Shown here in pieces: positions 37,760-46,088 of a DNA stretch of 64,000 nucleotides. A model generated the notes under the pieces. That model worked only from the letters and a program-made list of their open reading frames with translations. It was not told where the DNA came from and searched no databases. Each line of letters begins with the position of its first letter. Position 1 is the stretch's first letter. Origin of the DNA: Planctomycetota bacterium (lineage in GTDB: Bacteria > Planctomycetota > UBA1135 > GCA-002686595); NCBI GenBank assembly GCA_947484275.1, contig CANKOY010000010.1, forward strand, positions 18,936 through 82,935. Reading direction: 5' to 3'. Made by a program: the position numbers and the translations under genes.

Positions 37760-39046
37760 GTGGGGCTTGGATTGCGCGCAACCTGCGGACTTCCGCCGCT
37801 GCTCGAGGCCCAGTCGATGCGCATTCAGGGGCTCGCGCGAGCCGCGGGACTCGATTTCGAGCGGATCGACTTTCGACTGCTCGATGCGCATGAGGTCAAT
37901 GGCGTCGCGGCCTACGGCGGCTTCCCTACGCGCTATCCGTCGTGGCGCTTTGGCATGGAGTTCGAACGGCTGGAGAAGACCCACCAGTACGGCCTGTCGC
38001 GCATCTATGAACTGGTGATCAACACCGAGCCCGTGCTCGCCTATCTGGTGCGGACGAACTCGCACCTGGAACAGAAGCTGGTCATGGCCCACGTCTGCGG
38101 TCACGCGGACTTCTTCAGGCACAACAGTTGGTTTGCCTCCACGGACCGGACGATGCTCGATCGCATGGGGCGACACAGCGAGATCGTGCGCCTTGCCATG
38201 GAGCGCCACGGCCAGGATCGCGTCGAGCAATTCCTCGATCGCGTGCTTTCCCTGGAGACCCTGATCGATCCCTATCTGCCCTTGCGCCGCCACCTAGGCG
38301 CCGACGTCAAGAGCATGTCGAACCCTCCGACGTTCGACATTCTAGGCTTCTTGGCACTACGCGCGCCGCTGGCGGACTGGGAACGTGAACTGTTGGAACT
38401 CGTTCGGCACGAGGCCTACTACTTCCAACCGCAGCGCATGACCAAGATCATGAACGAGGGCTGGGCCTCGTTCTGGCACGCGCGCCTGCTCACGGGCGGC
38501 GTCCTCGAGGATTCGGAAGTCGTTGACTTCGCCGACTGCCATTCGGGCGCGACCGCGGACTCACCCGGGCGCATCAATCCCTACAAACTCGGCATCGAGC
38601 TCTTCCGTGCGGCCGAGGAGCAGGGCTTGGACATTTTCCGCCTGCGGCGTGTTCACAACGACGCCAGTTTGATCGACCTGCTCGTTGACGCTGAGTTCGT
38701 CGAGCGCCAGAAGTTGTTCATTTACGGAGCGAACCCAAAAACCGGGCGGGCGGAGGTGATCGAGCGCGAACCCGCCCGTGTCAAGGCGCGCCTCATGCAG
38801 GATCTGTCCTGGGGCGGGCTGCCGCAAATCGAGTTGATCTCCGCGGGGCAGTCGGAGCCGCGGGCTCTGGATCTGCGCCACCATCACGATGGCCGCGACC
38901 TCGACTTCGACGCGGCCAAGGCGACCCTGGTGTGCCTCGAGCGCCTTTGGGGCGCGCCCGTGCGTCTGTCTACCGTTGAAGGCGGCGAACCCCGGCGCCT
39001 GGTTGCGCGCAGGGGCGAGGCGTCGGTGGACGACGAGCCCGAATAG
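37760..39046 (+). CDS. spoVR: SpoVR family protein
   Basis: SpoVR (YcgB in E. coli) is the third member of the PrkA-YeaH-SpoVR triad. From GTG 37760 it is 428 aa. The conserved N-terminal block reads VAAYGGFPTRYPSWRFGMEFE, followed by GLSRIYELVIN, KLVMAHVCGHADFF and the HEAYYFQPQRMTKIMNEGWASF block with its His and Glu. Family length is normally 450-510, so this one is compact. In spore formers it affects cortex; in other bacteria the function is unclear, so sporulation is not implied. Confidence 0.94.
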   Translation: MGLGLRATCGLPPLLEAQSMRIQGLARAAGLDFERIDFRLLDAHEVNGVAAYGGFPTRYPSWRFGMEFERLEKTHQYGLSRIYELVINTEPVLAYLVRTNSHLEQKLVMAHVCGHADFFRHNSWFASTDRTMLDRMGRHSEIVRLAMERHGQDRVEQFLDRVLSLETLIDPYLPLRRHLGADVKSMSNPPTFDILGFLALRAPLADWERELLELVRHEAYYFQPQRMTKIMNEGWASFWHARLLTGGVLEDSEVVDFADCHSGATADSPGRINPYKLGIELFRAAEEQGLDIFRLRRVHNDASLIDLLVDAEFVERQKLFIYGANPKTGRAEVIEREPARVKARLMQDLSWGGLPQIELISAGQSEPRALDLRHHHDGRDLDFDAAKATLVCLERLWGAPVRLSTVEGGEPRRLVARRGEASVDDEPE

Positions 39047-39128
39047 GGCGTTCGAGGGGGACGCGGGATCCCCGCGGATCTTGCGCGCCGCTTGTTCCAG
39101 AGGGCTGCGGGCGCGAAACTGTTCGGCC

Positions 39129-40313
39129 ATGCACTCCTTGGATCGATGTCGGTGGTTGGCGCTGCTCGCAGCGGGCGCTCTGTTGGGGTGCCGCGACGCG
39201 AAAGTCACGAACACTGGCGTACGCCTCGTGCCCTCTTCTCACGCATCCAGTGGTTGCAGCGGTCCCGACCAGCAGTTCGCGCCGCCCCAGCTGCCGACCG
39301 CGGTGACGCTGGCGACTTTGGTGATCGGGCCGTTGTCCCAAGTCGCCGCGGCGGGGGACAGCGAGACGTTGTTCGCCACTGGCGCCGGAGCCACCGTGGT
39401 CGCCATTGATGTTTCGGCTGCGCTGCCTGTGGAAACGGAATTGGTCGCCGCGGGCGAGGTTGCGACGTTGCTGGCTACGGCGGGAATCGTCACGGCCCCT
39501 GAGTTGTCGGGCATCTGCGTTCTCGACGCCGATTCGCTGCTCGTGATGGAGCACACCTCGAACACCATCCTGCGCGTGGATCGCAACCTCGCGGTCGCGG
39601 TCAGTTTCTTTGCAGGAGCTCCGAACGAGGCGGGCGGCTTTGCCGATGGCACGGCGGAGGCCCTCGGAGGCACCGGCCAGGCGCGCTTCCATTTCCGCGG
39701 TGCGAGTCAACTGATCGCCACGGATCCGCTGACGCCCTTCGTGTTCGTCGCCGACACGGGCAACCACGCGATCCGCCGGATTTCCTTCGGATTCGTCCGC
39801 ACAATCGCGGGTACCGGCGCGCCGTTTTTCGCCGACGGCGAACTGCGAGATGCGGGATTCGATTCGCCGAACGGTCTCTCGGTTACCTGCGGCGGAGCGC
39901 TCTTGGTCACGGAGTCCGGCGCGGGCCTCGCCGGTGGCAGGCGACTGCGGCAGATCATCCTCGGGCCATCGAACTTTTTTGGTCAGACGGGCACCGTGGT
40001 GACGCGCGCGGGCGACGGCCTGGACGCGACCCTTGGAGGCAACGGGCTCTTTGCTTCGCTTGCGGCTCCGACTTCGCCCCTGGCCACCTCCCAAGCGGAC
40101 ACCTATTGGATCGACGCCGGGACGGGAATTCTGCGCCGCATGGCCGGCTCGCTCGACACCTGCGACTGCCCGCTGTGGGTCGACTGCGCCGCCGCGGTGA
40201 CCGCGGGGGGCGAATTCACCCCCGGTGGTGTCCTGTCCCTGGCTCAGACGGGACTTGGCTTGCTCTACGTGCTCGACGCTTCGGCCTCGACTCTGCTTCG
40301 AGTCACACCGTAG
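39129..40313 (+). CDS. NHL-repeat-type lipoprotein
   Basis: From ATG 39129 the protein is 394 aa. The signal ends at a lipobox LLGC (Cys near residue 21), so it is a lipoprotein. The mature part has NHL/propeller-like units: SGICVLDADSLLVMEHTSN, then a SFFAGAPNEAGGFADGT block, PFVFVADTGNHAIRRIS and VRTIAGTGAPFFADGELRDA, and further repeats to the C-terminus. Such domains usually bind protein or carbohydrate; no enzyme motif is seen. It follows spoVR by 82 bp; whether it shares that transcript is unclear. Confidence 0.75.
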   Translation: MHSLDRCRWLALLAAGALLGCRDAKVTNTGVRLVPSSHASSGCSGPDQQFAPPQLPTAVTLATLVIGPLSQVAAAGDSETLFATGAGATVVAIDVSAALPVETELVAAGEVATLLATAGIVTAPELSGICVLDADSLLVMEHTSNTILRVDRNLAVAVSFFAGAPNEAGGFADGTAEALGGTGQARFHFRGASQLIATDPLTPFVFVADTGNHAIRRISFGFVRTIAGTGAPFFADGELRDAGFDSPNGLSVTCGGALLVTESGAGLAGGRRLRQIILGPSNFFGQTGTVVTRAGDGLDATLGGNGLFASLAAPTSPLATSQADTYWIDAGTGILRRMAGSLDTCDCPLWVDCAAAVTAGGEFTPGGVLSLAQTGLGLLYVLDASASTLLRVTP

Positions 40314-41209
40314 GTGCCCGGTTCCGCGGGGCGCGGGGCCTTGCGATCGGTAGGGAGGGCATGCTCCGGGCCGCAGCACTGCGGGGGCCGTGGCCCCGGC
40401 CGGCAGAGGTCGGGGCTCGATTCGAGGCTCGCCATGGGCAGCCTCTCGCCGTTCGTGTGGAATTTGGCCACGGTCAACTTCAGGCGTTGGGGAGGCTGAG
40501 ATGATCCCGCGCTGGGTAGTGCTTCACACACGGCAGCCGAGGGGGGGGGCGCGCCGCTGGCCTTCTATACATAAGGCGCGCAGGCACTGGGTTCGGGAGG
40601 CCTGCAGCGCGACTGCCGACGGCGTTGGACCGACGCCACCCATGCCCGGCCCCGATCGTGACCATCACTTGCGGGCCACGGGCAGGTCCTGCCTCGCGAG
40701 GACCGTTCAGCCGTGAAGGGGGACACTGGGGCGCGGGCGAGGTCGCCGGCGGGCCGCGCTGGGGCTCGTCCCACCAGCGTCACTTCAGCGGCCGCAGGCG
40801 AACACTCATTTTTCAGGGGCGTGCGTCCGCCTGCGGCTGCGTGATCAGCTTGGCCGGCGCCCTGAGGGACCGCCGGCCCGTCCGGAGCCCGATTGTGCAA
40901 CGCAATCAGATGCGTCACCCCCTGGTCGGAGGTGCAACTGAGAACGGTCGGGTCCCCGGCGTCCGTGGCGCCTCCACTGCCTTCGATTGCAGCCGCCCAC
41001 TCCGCTGGGCTGGGAGCTTGCGCTTCCGATCGCAGTCCGTAACGTGAGCTGCCAATCCGGACGTCGATCGAGTCTTGCGCGCCGCGCCGCTACCTAGGGC
41101 GAACCGCGCGCGACTGACGCACCGGGCACGGACCATGCCAAGCGCCGCGCGCGCCGCAGACCGTTCGGCCTGACATCCATTCGAATCGCAGGCGTGCAAA
41201 GCCAATTCC
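40314..41209. other. 896-bp gene-free region with a chain of strong hairpins
   Basis: Open frames here are short, Arg/Pro-rich and unlike any family. From 40566 there is an AT-rich TATACATA segment, then six perfect inverted repeats in a row: 40576-40610 (6+4 bp with one bulged A), 40621-40637 (5 bp), 40685-40704 (6 bp), 40791-40800 with 40828-40837 (10 bp), 40852-40859 with 40871-40878 (8 bp), and 40891-40907 (5 bp). I did not recognise RNase P RNA, tmRNA, SRP RNA or a tRNA. The remainder (40908-41209) shows nothing notable apart from the presumed kamA promoter. Confidence 0.4.
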
Positions 41210-42655
41210 ATGCACATCAACGCTCCTGAGCCAGCTCTTCGCGCGCGCCGCCTCGGCCGCGCGCACTACTTTCCTGAAGTCACTGACGCCGAGTGGAACG
41301 ATTGGCGCTGGCAGTTTCGCCAGCGCATCACGACGCTCGAAGCGCTCGCTCGCCACCTGGAGATTCCTCCCGAGGAGTGGCAGGACCGCGCGGAGTCCCT
41401 GCGCGACTTTCGCATGGGCATCACGCCCTACTACTTGTCCCTGATCGACAAGGACGATCCGAACGATCCGATCATGCGCCAGGTCGTGCCCCTGGCGGAA
41501 GAGAACTTGTTCCGCGCCATCGGTGAAGAGGATCCCCTGGGCGAGGAGCAGTTCTCGCCTGTGCCAGGGATCACGCATCGCTATCCCGACCGCGTGTTGA
41601 TGGTCGTGTCGAACAATTGCGCGATCTACTGCCGCTACTGCACGCGCAAGCGCACGATGTACGAAGGCGCCACGCCTGACGTCGAGCTCGATCGCATGGT
41701 GGACTACATCGCGCGCACGCCCGCAGTGCGCGACGTGGTTGTATCCGGCGGCGACCCGCTCAATTACTCGAACGCGAAGCTGGAGCAGATTCTCTCCAAG
41801 CTGCGCGCGATTCCGCACCTGGAGATCATCCGCATCGGCAGCCGCGTGCCCGTGGCCCTGCCCCAGCGCATCGATGATGAGTTGTGCGCGATGCTGGCCA
41901 AGTACCACCCGGTTTGGGTCAACGTGCACTTCAATCACCCGCGCGAGTTGACTCCGGAGGCCGCCTTGGCCTGCGACCGCCTGTCGCGCGCGGGAATTCC
42001 GCTCAATAATCAGGCCGTGCTGCTCAAGGGCGTCAACGATTCGGCGGCGACGATCAAGTCCCTTTGCCAGGGGCTGATGCGCATGCGAATTCGGCCCTAC
42101 TACCTGTATCAATGCGATCCGGTGCGCGGCGCGGAGCACTTCCGCACGACGATCGCCAAGGGGCTCGAGATCATGGAGGGCCTCCGTGGCCACACCAGCG
42201 GCCTTGCGATTCCGACCTATGTGGTGGACGCGCCAGGCGGCGGGGGCAAAGTCCCGGTGGCGCCGCAGTACCTGCTGCACTACGAACGCGAGAAGGGCCG
42301 CGCGGTGCTGCGCAACTTCCAGGGCAACCTGTACGAGTACTTCGAGCCGAGCCAGGGAACCGACGAACTGCATCCTGTGCCGCCGCCCAGTGGCGGGCGG
42401 TTGCGCTCGTCCGCGGACCCGAAGGCCGCGGCGAAGAAGCCTGCGAAGCGCAGGATCTCGGGGAAGATCGGCAGCGCACCTGTTGACGAGAACGGCTCGA
42501 TCAACGCTGCTGCCAACGGAGCGAGCAACGGCTCCGACGCGAGCGGCGAAGTCGAGCCCGTGGTGGGCAAGAGCCGCTGGGTTCACCGCGGCCCCTCGAC
42601 GCGCTCGTCCGTGGCGGCTCAGACGACGAACGGCAACGGGCACGCGAAACCCTGA
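41210..42655 (+). CDS. kamA: KamA-family radical SAM aminomutase (lysine 2,3-aminomutase-like)
   Basis: Family members use a [4Fe-4S] cluster, SAM and PLP to move an amino group between carbons 2 and 3 of lysine or a related amino acid. The 481-aa protein has the cluster motif CRYCTRKR (CxxxCxxC, starting near residue 137), VVSGGDPL, and the PLP-lysine block DAPGGGGK near residue 347. The Asp that contacts the lysine side chain appears in QCDPVRGAEHFRT, so lysine is a plausible substrate. A Lys/Ala/Gly-rich tail of about 90 residues follows. Immediately downstream are two ATP-grasp enzymes and an acetyltransferase. EF-P lysylation via EpmB and beta-lysine osmolyte synthesis are known roles of relatives. 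Confidence 0.85.
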   Translation: MHINAPEPALRARRLGRAHYFPEVTDAEWNDWRWQFRQRITTLEALARHLEIPPEEWQDRAESLRDFRMGITPYYLSLIDKDDPNDPIMRQVVPLAEENLFRAIGEEDPLGEEQFSPVPGITHRYPDRVLMVVSNNCAIYCRYCTRKRTMYEGATPDVELDRMVDYIARTPAVRDVVVSGGDPLNYSNAKLEQILSKLRAIPHLEIIRIGSRVPVALPQRIDDELCAMLAKYHPVWVNVHFNHPRELTPEAALACDRLSRAGIPLNNQAVLLKGVNDSAATIKSLCQGLMRMRIRPYYLYQCDPVRGAEHFRTTIAKGLEIMEGLRGHTSGLAIPTYVVDAPGGGGKVPVAPQYLLHYEREKGRAVLRNFQGNLYEYFEPSQGTDELHPVPPPSGGRLRSSADPKAAAKKPAKRRISGKIGSAPVDENGSINAAANGASNGSDASGEVEPVVGKSRWVHRGPSTRSSVAAQTTNGNGHAKP

Positions 42656-42724
42656 CGGATGACCGGTACTCGCTCCGCGAGTTCGAGCCGCCCGCGCGCA
42701 ACGGGGGACCGAGGTCATTGAAAT

Positions 42725-43738
42725 ATGTTGATCGGCATCGCCTACGACTTGAAAGCGGAGTTCGCCGCACTGGCCGCGGCGCGACCCAACGCTCCCGACG
42801 ATCTGCTGGAGGAATTTGATTCCCCAGTGACGGTCGAGGGCCTCGAGGCCGCGCTGCTCTCTGGCGGCCACCGGGTGCTGCGACTTGGGGGCGGCAGGGC
42901 CCTGGTGAGAGAGCTTCTGGACTGTCCCGTGGATCTGGTCTTCAACATTGCCGAGGGATTTGGCTCGCGTTCGCGCGAGGCTCACGTGCCCGCAGTGTGC
43001 GAGATGCTCGGGATCGCCTACACGCATTCCGATCCGCTGACTTGCGCGGCGACATTGGACAAAGCCGTGACCAAGCACTTGGTGGCGGCGGCGGGGATTC
43101 CCACGGCGCCGTTTGCAGTGATCGACGATGCGCGGCAGGTGGAGACTTGCGCCCTAGAGTTTCCTTTGTTCGCCAAGCCGCTCTTCGAGGGCTCGAGCAT
43201 CGGCATCCGCGACGGCGCGCGCTGCGACAACCGCGCGGACCTGGATCGGCGCGTGAGAAAGATCCTCGGGGACTACAACCAACCGGCCCTAGTGGAAGAG
43301 TTCCTGCCTGGTGCTGAGGTGACGGTGGGGATCTTGGGCACGGGATCTTCAGCGCGAATCCTGGGCGCGATGGAAGTGGTGCCCTTGACTGAATCCCGGG
43401 AGGACTTCGTCTACTCGCTGGATCTCAAGCGCGACGTCAATTTTCACGAGCGCATCGAATACGTCGTGCCGCCGCGCCTGAGTCCCGCGCTCGTTGCGCG
43501 CATCGAGGAGATCTCCCTTGCTGCCTACCGCGCACTGTCCTGCCGCGACGTGGGCCGCGTGGACCTGCGCCTTGGCCGCGACGGTGAACCAAAATTCATG
43601 GAGATCAATCCGCTGCCGGGACTGAAGCCCGGTTGGAGCGACATGGCCGTGCTCGCCGGCAAGGCCGGCATGAAGTACGACCGCATGATCCTGGAGATCG
43701 TCGAGTCCGCTGCGCTGCGCCTGGGGCTTGCGAGATGA
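42725..43738 (+). CDS. ATP-grasp ligase, D-Ala-D-Ala-ligase-like (first)
   Basis: The 337-aa protein has an ATP-grasp fold: an N-terminal domain ending LVFNIAEGFGSRSREAH, LDKAVTK near residue 117, an ATP-binding Lys block (FPLFAKPLFEGSSIGI), the VEEFLPGAEVTVGIL strand, and the metal site DLRLGRDGEPKFMEINPLPG near 285. It resembles D-alanine-D-alanine ligases, but the NxxEG...REAHVPA block differs from that of canonical Ddl, which carries HGxxGEDG. It is therefore likely to join another acid and amine. It follows kamA by 69 bp and overlaps the next ligase by 4 bp. Confidence 0.75.
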   Translation: MLIGIAYDLKAEFAALAAARPNAPDDLLEEFDSPVTVEGLEAALLSGGHRVLRLGGGRALVRELLDCPVDLVFNIAEGFGSRSREAHVPAVCEMLGIAYTHSDPLTCAATLDKAVTKHLVAAAGIPTAPFAVIDDARQVETCALEFPLFAKPLFEGSSIGIRDGARCDNRADLDRRVRKILGDYNQPALVEEFLPGAEVTVGILGTGSSARILGAMEVVPLTESREDFVYSLDLKRDVNFHERIEYVVPPRLSPALVARIEEISLAAYRALSCRDVGRVDLRLGRDGEPKFMEINPLPGLKPGWSDMAVLAGKAGMKYDRMILEIVESAALRLGLAR

Positions 43739-44766
43739 GCCGCGGCGAAATCGCGGTCGTCTACAACGACGATGGCGCCCTGGCGGCGGGCGGCGCCGAG
43801 GACGCGCTGGCCGTGGCGGGCGTCGAGGGCGCGGTGCGCGGGGTGGTCGACGCATTGAACTCACGCGGTTGGCGCGCGCGCGCGATTGCCGCGCCCGCAA
43901 GCTTGCGCGAAGTGCTGGCCTTCGTCGACGCGCTGGATTGCGACGGTGTGTTCAATCTCGTGGAGTCGCTCGAGGGCGACGCGCGCAACGAAGCATTTTT
44001 TGCAGCCGCCCTGGAATTGCGCGGCATTCCCTACACAGGCAGCGGCCCGCGGACATTGGCCCTGTGCCTTGACAAAGCCCTGGCGCGTGCGGTGCTGGCT
44101 GCCGCGAACGTGCCCATCGCACGCGGGGCGCTGCTCGCGAGCGGGGGCGAATCCCTCGCGCACCTGACTTATCCGCTGTTGATCAAGCCTTCCCGAGAAG
44201 ATGCGAGCCACGGCATCGCAATCGAATCCGTGGCACGCGACGAAGCCGCGGCGCGGGCACGGGCGCGGCATGTGATCGAGCGCTACGCCCAGCCAGCCCT
44301 GGTGGAGGAGTACATCGCAGGCCGCGAATTCAATGTGGGGCTGTTGGAGGGCGAGGGCCCGAACGCGGCGCCGCGAATTCTCGATCTCGCTGAAATTGAC
44401 TTCACGAATTTTCCCGCCGGTTCTCCGCGCATCGTGACCTACGGTGCCAAGTGGGTCGCAGATTCGGCGGAGTGGAATGGCACGCGCTCCGTGAGCGCGG
44501 CCGTGGACACAGACCTCGGCGCAGCGCTGCGCGCGGCCTCCGCCGGAGCTTGGCGCGCGCTGGGCCTGCGCGGCTACGCCCGCGTGGACATCCGCGTCGA
44601 GGATCTCGCGCCGCGGCGTATGGCGGTTATCGACGTCAATTCCAATCCCGACCTGTCGCCGGACGCGGGCTTTGCCCTGACCGCCGGCCGCAGCGGAATT
44701 CCCTATGTCGAATTCATCGACTCGATCCTCAACCTCGCCCTGGTCCGGAACGATGCGCGCGCTTGA
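43735..44766 (+). CDS. ATP-grasp ligase, D-Ala-D-Ala-ligase-like (second)
   Basis: From ATG 43735 the protein is 343 aa. It shares the architecture of its neighbour but is clearly divergent: FNLVESLEGDARNEAF, GIPYTGSGP, LDKALARAVL, LLIKPSREDASHGI, VEEYIAGREFNVGLL and the metal site VDIRVEDLAPRRMAVIDVN. The aligned ATP-binding residues (Lys, Glu, Asp/Asn) are in place, so it is probably active. The start overlaps the first ligase by 4 bp and its end overlaps the acetyltransferase by 14 bp, implying coordinated translation. Substrate unknown. Confidence 0.75.
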   Translation: MSRGEIAVVYNDDGALAAGGAEDALAVAGVEGAVRGVVDALNSRGWRARAIAAPASLREVLAFVDALDCDGVFNLVESLEGDARNEAFFAAALELRGIPYTGSGPRTLALCLDKALARAVLAAANVPIARGALLASGGESLAHLTYPLLIKPSREDASHGIAIESVARDEAAARARARHVIERYAQPALVEEYIAGREFNVGLLEGEGPNAAPRILDLAEIDFTNFPAGSPRIVTYGAKWVADSAEWNGTRSVSAAVDTDLGAALRAASAGAWRALGLRGYARVDIRVEDLAPRRMAVIDVNSNPDLSPDAGFALTAGRSGIPYVEFIDSILNLALVRNDARA

Positions 44767-45220
44767 GCCTCGCGATCGGCCGGTGCTCGAAGCGCTGCTG
44801 CGCGGCACGGAGATGTTCTACGAGCCTGAGGTGCTCGTGGCCCTCGAGTTGATCGACCTGGGCTTGACGCCTGGCGGTGGGGGCTACGAGTTCGCCGTGG
44901 CGGAGCGCGAGGGACGCGCTGTGGGCTACGCCTGCTGGGGACTCAATCCCATGAGCGACGGCGTCCACGATCTGTATTGGATCGCTGTGGAGCGCGCGGA
45001 GCAGGGCGCCGGCCACGGGCGCAAACTGCTTGCCTACGTCGAGAGCCGCGTGCGCGCGGCGCAGGGCCGTTGCCTGATGATCGAAACCGGCGGCAAGCCG
45101 AGCTACGCCGCCACGCGCGGATTTTATTTGGCTTGCGGCTACGTCGAAGTCGCTCGCCTCGAGGATTTCTTCCGAATCGGCGACGACAAATTGATGTACG
45201 CGAAGAGGCTCGACCGATGA
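44753..45220 (+). CDS. GNAT-family N-acetyltransferase
   Basis: The 155-aa protein has the GNAT fold: an acceptor-side N-terminal part, strands around EFAVAEREGRAVGYACW, HDLYWIAV, and the acetyl-CoA loop ERAEQGAGHGRKLL (the Q/RxxGxG/A motif), ending with GFYLACGYVEVARL. The start ATG 44753 lies inside the previous gene (14-bp overlap). In some bacteria and archaea KamA-type enzymes pair with the acetyltransferase AblB to make N-epsilon-acetyl-beta-lysine. Such a pairing is possible here, but the two ATP-grasp enzymes suggest a different product. Confidence 0.8.
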   Translation: MRALEPRDRPVLEALLRGTEMFYEPEVLVALELIDLGLTPGGGGYEFAVAEREGRAVGYACWGLNPMSDGVHDLYWIAVERAEQGAGHGRKLLAYVESRVRAAQGRCLMIETGGKPSYAATRGFYLACGYVEVARLEDFFRIGDDKLMYAKRLDR

Positions 45221-45798
45221 GTAAACCGTCCGCGGCCAAGGCGAGCGCGATCGAGTTGCCGATCCTGAATGCGACCACCGCAACCTACGAGTGCGTGTTT
45301 CCCACCTGCGGCGGAATCTGCTGCAAGAACGGTCGCCCGGGAATTTCACCCGGCGAGGCACAGCGCATTCAGGACAATTTGCCGAAGTTCCTGCCGTTGT
45401 TGACGAAAAAGGCGCGGCGGCTGATCGAGACCAAGGGCTTCCTCACCCGCCGCGTCAAAGAAGGTCGGCGCACCTTGGCAGTCTCAGAGGGGTGGTGTGT
45501 CTTCGCCAACGACGGTTGCGTGCTGCACAAGGTCGGCGCGACGGAAGGCGAGCGCTTCGCCTACAAGCCCTGGCACTGCGTTGCTTTTCCCCTGGAAAAG
45601 GACCATCGAACCGGCGAGTGGTACGTGCGCCAGCACGGCTATCGCGGCGAGGGCTGGGACTTGTTTTGCATCAACCCCGCGGAGTCAGCGAAGCCGGCGC
45701 TCTCGACCCTGGCGGCCGAGATCGAATTCGCACGGGGTATCGAGCGCGGCGACGAGGATTGGCGCGGCATCGGCCTTCCTCCGACGGAGCTGAAGTAG
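45217..45798 (+). CDS. DUF3109/YkgJ-like cysteine-rich protein
   Basis: The 193-aa protein starts with ATG overlapping the acetyltransferase stop by 4 bp. It has four Cys groups: CVFPTCGGICCKNG near residue 26, WCVFANDGCVLHK near 95, PWHCVAFPL near 120 and LFCINP near 150. This pattern is that of DUF3109 and similar YkgJ-type proteins, which are thought to bind iron-sulfur or zinc. The function is unknown. Its place in the operon suggests a role with the aminomutase/ligase pathway, for instance metal or cluster handling, but that is inference. Confidence 0.7.
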   Translation: MSKPSAAKASAIELPILNATTATYECVFPTCGGICCKNGRPGISPGEAQRIQDNLPKFLPLLTKKARRLIETKGFLTRRVKEGRRTLAVSEGWCVFANDGCVLHKVGATEGERFAYKPWHCVAFPLEKDHRTGEWYVRQHGYRGEGWDLFCINPAESAKPALSTLAAEIEFARGIERGDEDWRGIGLPPTELK

Positions 45799-45916
45799 CG
45801 CGCCCAAGGAAGGAGTGTCGGGGCCGTGGCCGGCCCAGGCTTGTCCTGGCCTCGGCGAACCCTAGCATCGGGGCCCGCGTCGGCCCCGCCGCCCGCGCTC
45901 GTTTCTGACCATCGCC

Positions 45917-45921
45917 AGGAG
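45917..45921 (+). promoter_or_regulatory. Shine-Dalgarno for a 40-codon open frame
   Basis: AGGAG lies 5 bases before ATG 45927. It is the main evidence that the short frame may be translated. Confidence 0.4.
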
Positions 45922-45926
45922 TTCCC

Positions 45927-46049
45927 ATGGATCACCCTGCCAACGATCCGTCGCACCATCCGGTTCTGACCGCGGTGAACCAGCCTTTCATTCCTAACGG
46001 CGAAAGTTCGATGGTAATCATGACCCGGTCCGCCGAGGGCTGCTCCTAG
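45927..46049 (+). CDS. Possible small peptide of 40 residues
   Basis: A short frame beginning MDHPANDPSHH and ending with an EGCS tail is preceded by a good ribosome site (AGGAG). It falls in a 290-bp gap between the DUF3109-like gene and a glycosyltransferase. It has no hydrophobic segment or known family. Its place after ATP-grasp genes raises the possibility of a modified precursor peptide, but size and composition alone cannot prove it is a gene. Confidence 0.35.
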   Translation: MDHPANDPSHHPVLTAVNQPFIPNGESSMVIMTRSAEGCS

Positions 46050-46088
46050 GGCCTGTGGGTTGAACCCGCGAACCGTGGCACACCCATT

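Noticed and set aside
40566..41209. RNase P, tmRNA or SRP RNA in the second gene-free stretch
   Set aside because: None of the conserved core sequences (RNase P GAGGAAAGUC-type P4, SRP tip, tmRNA T-arm) were recognised on either strand.
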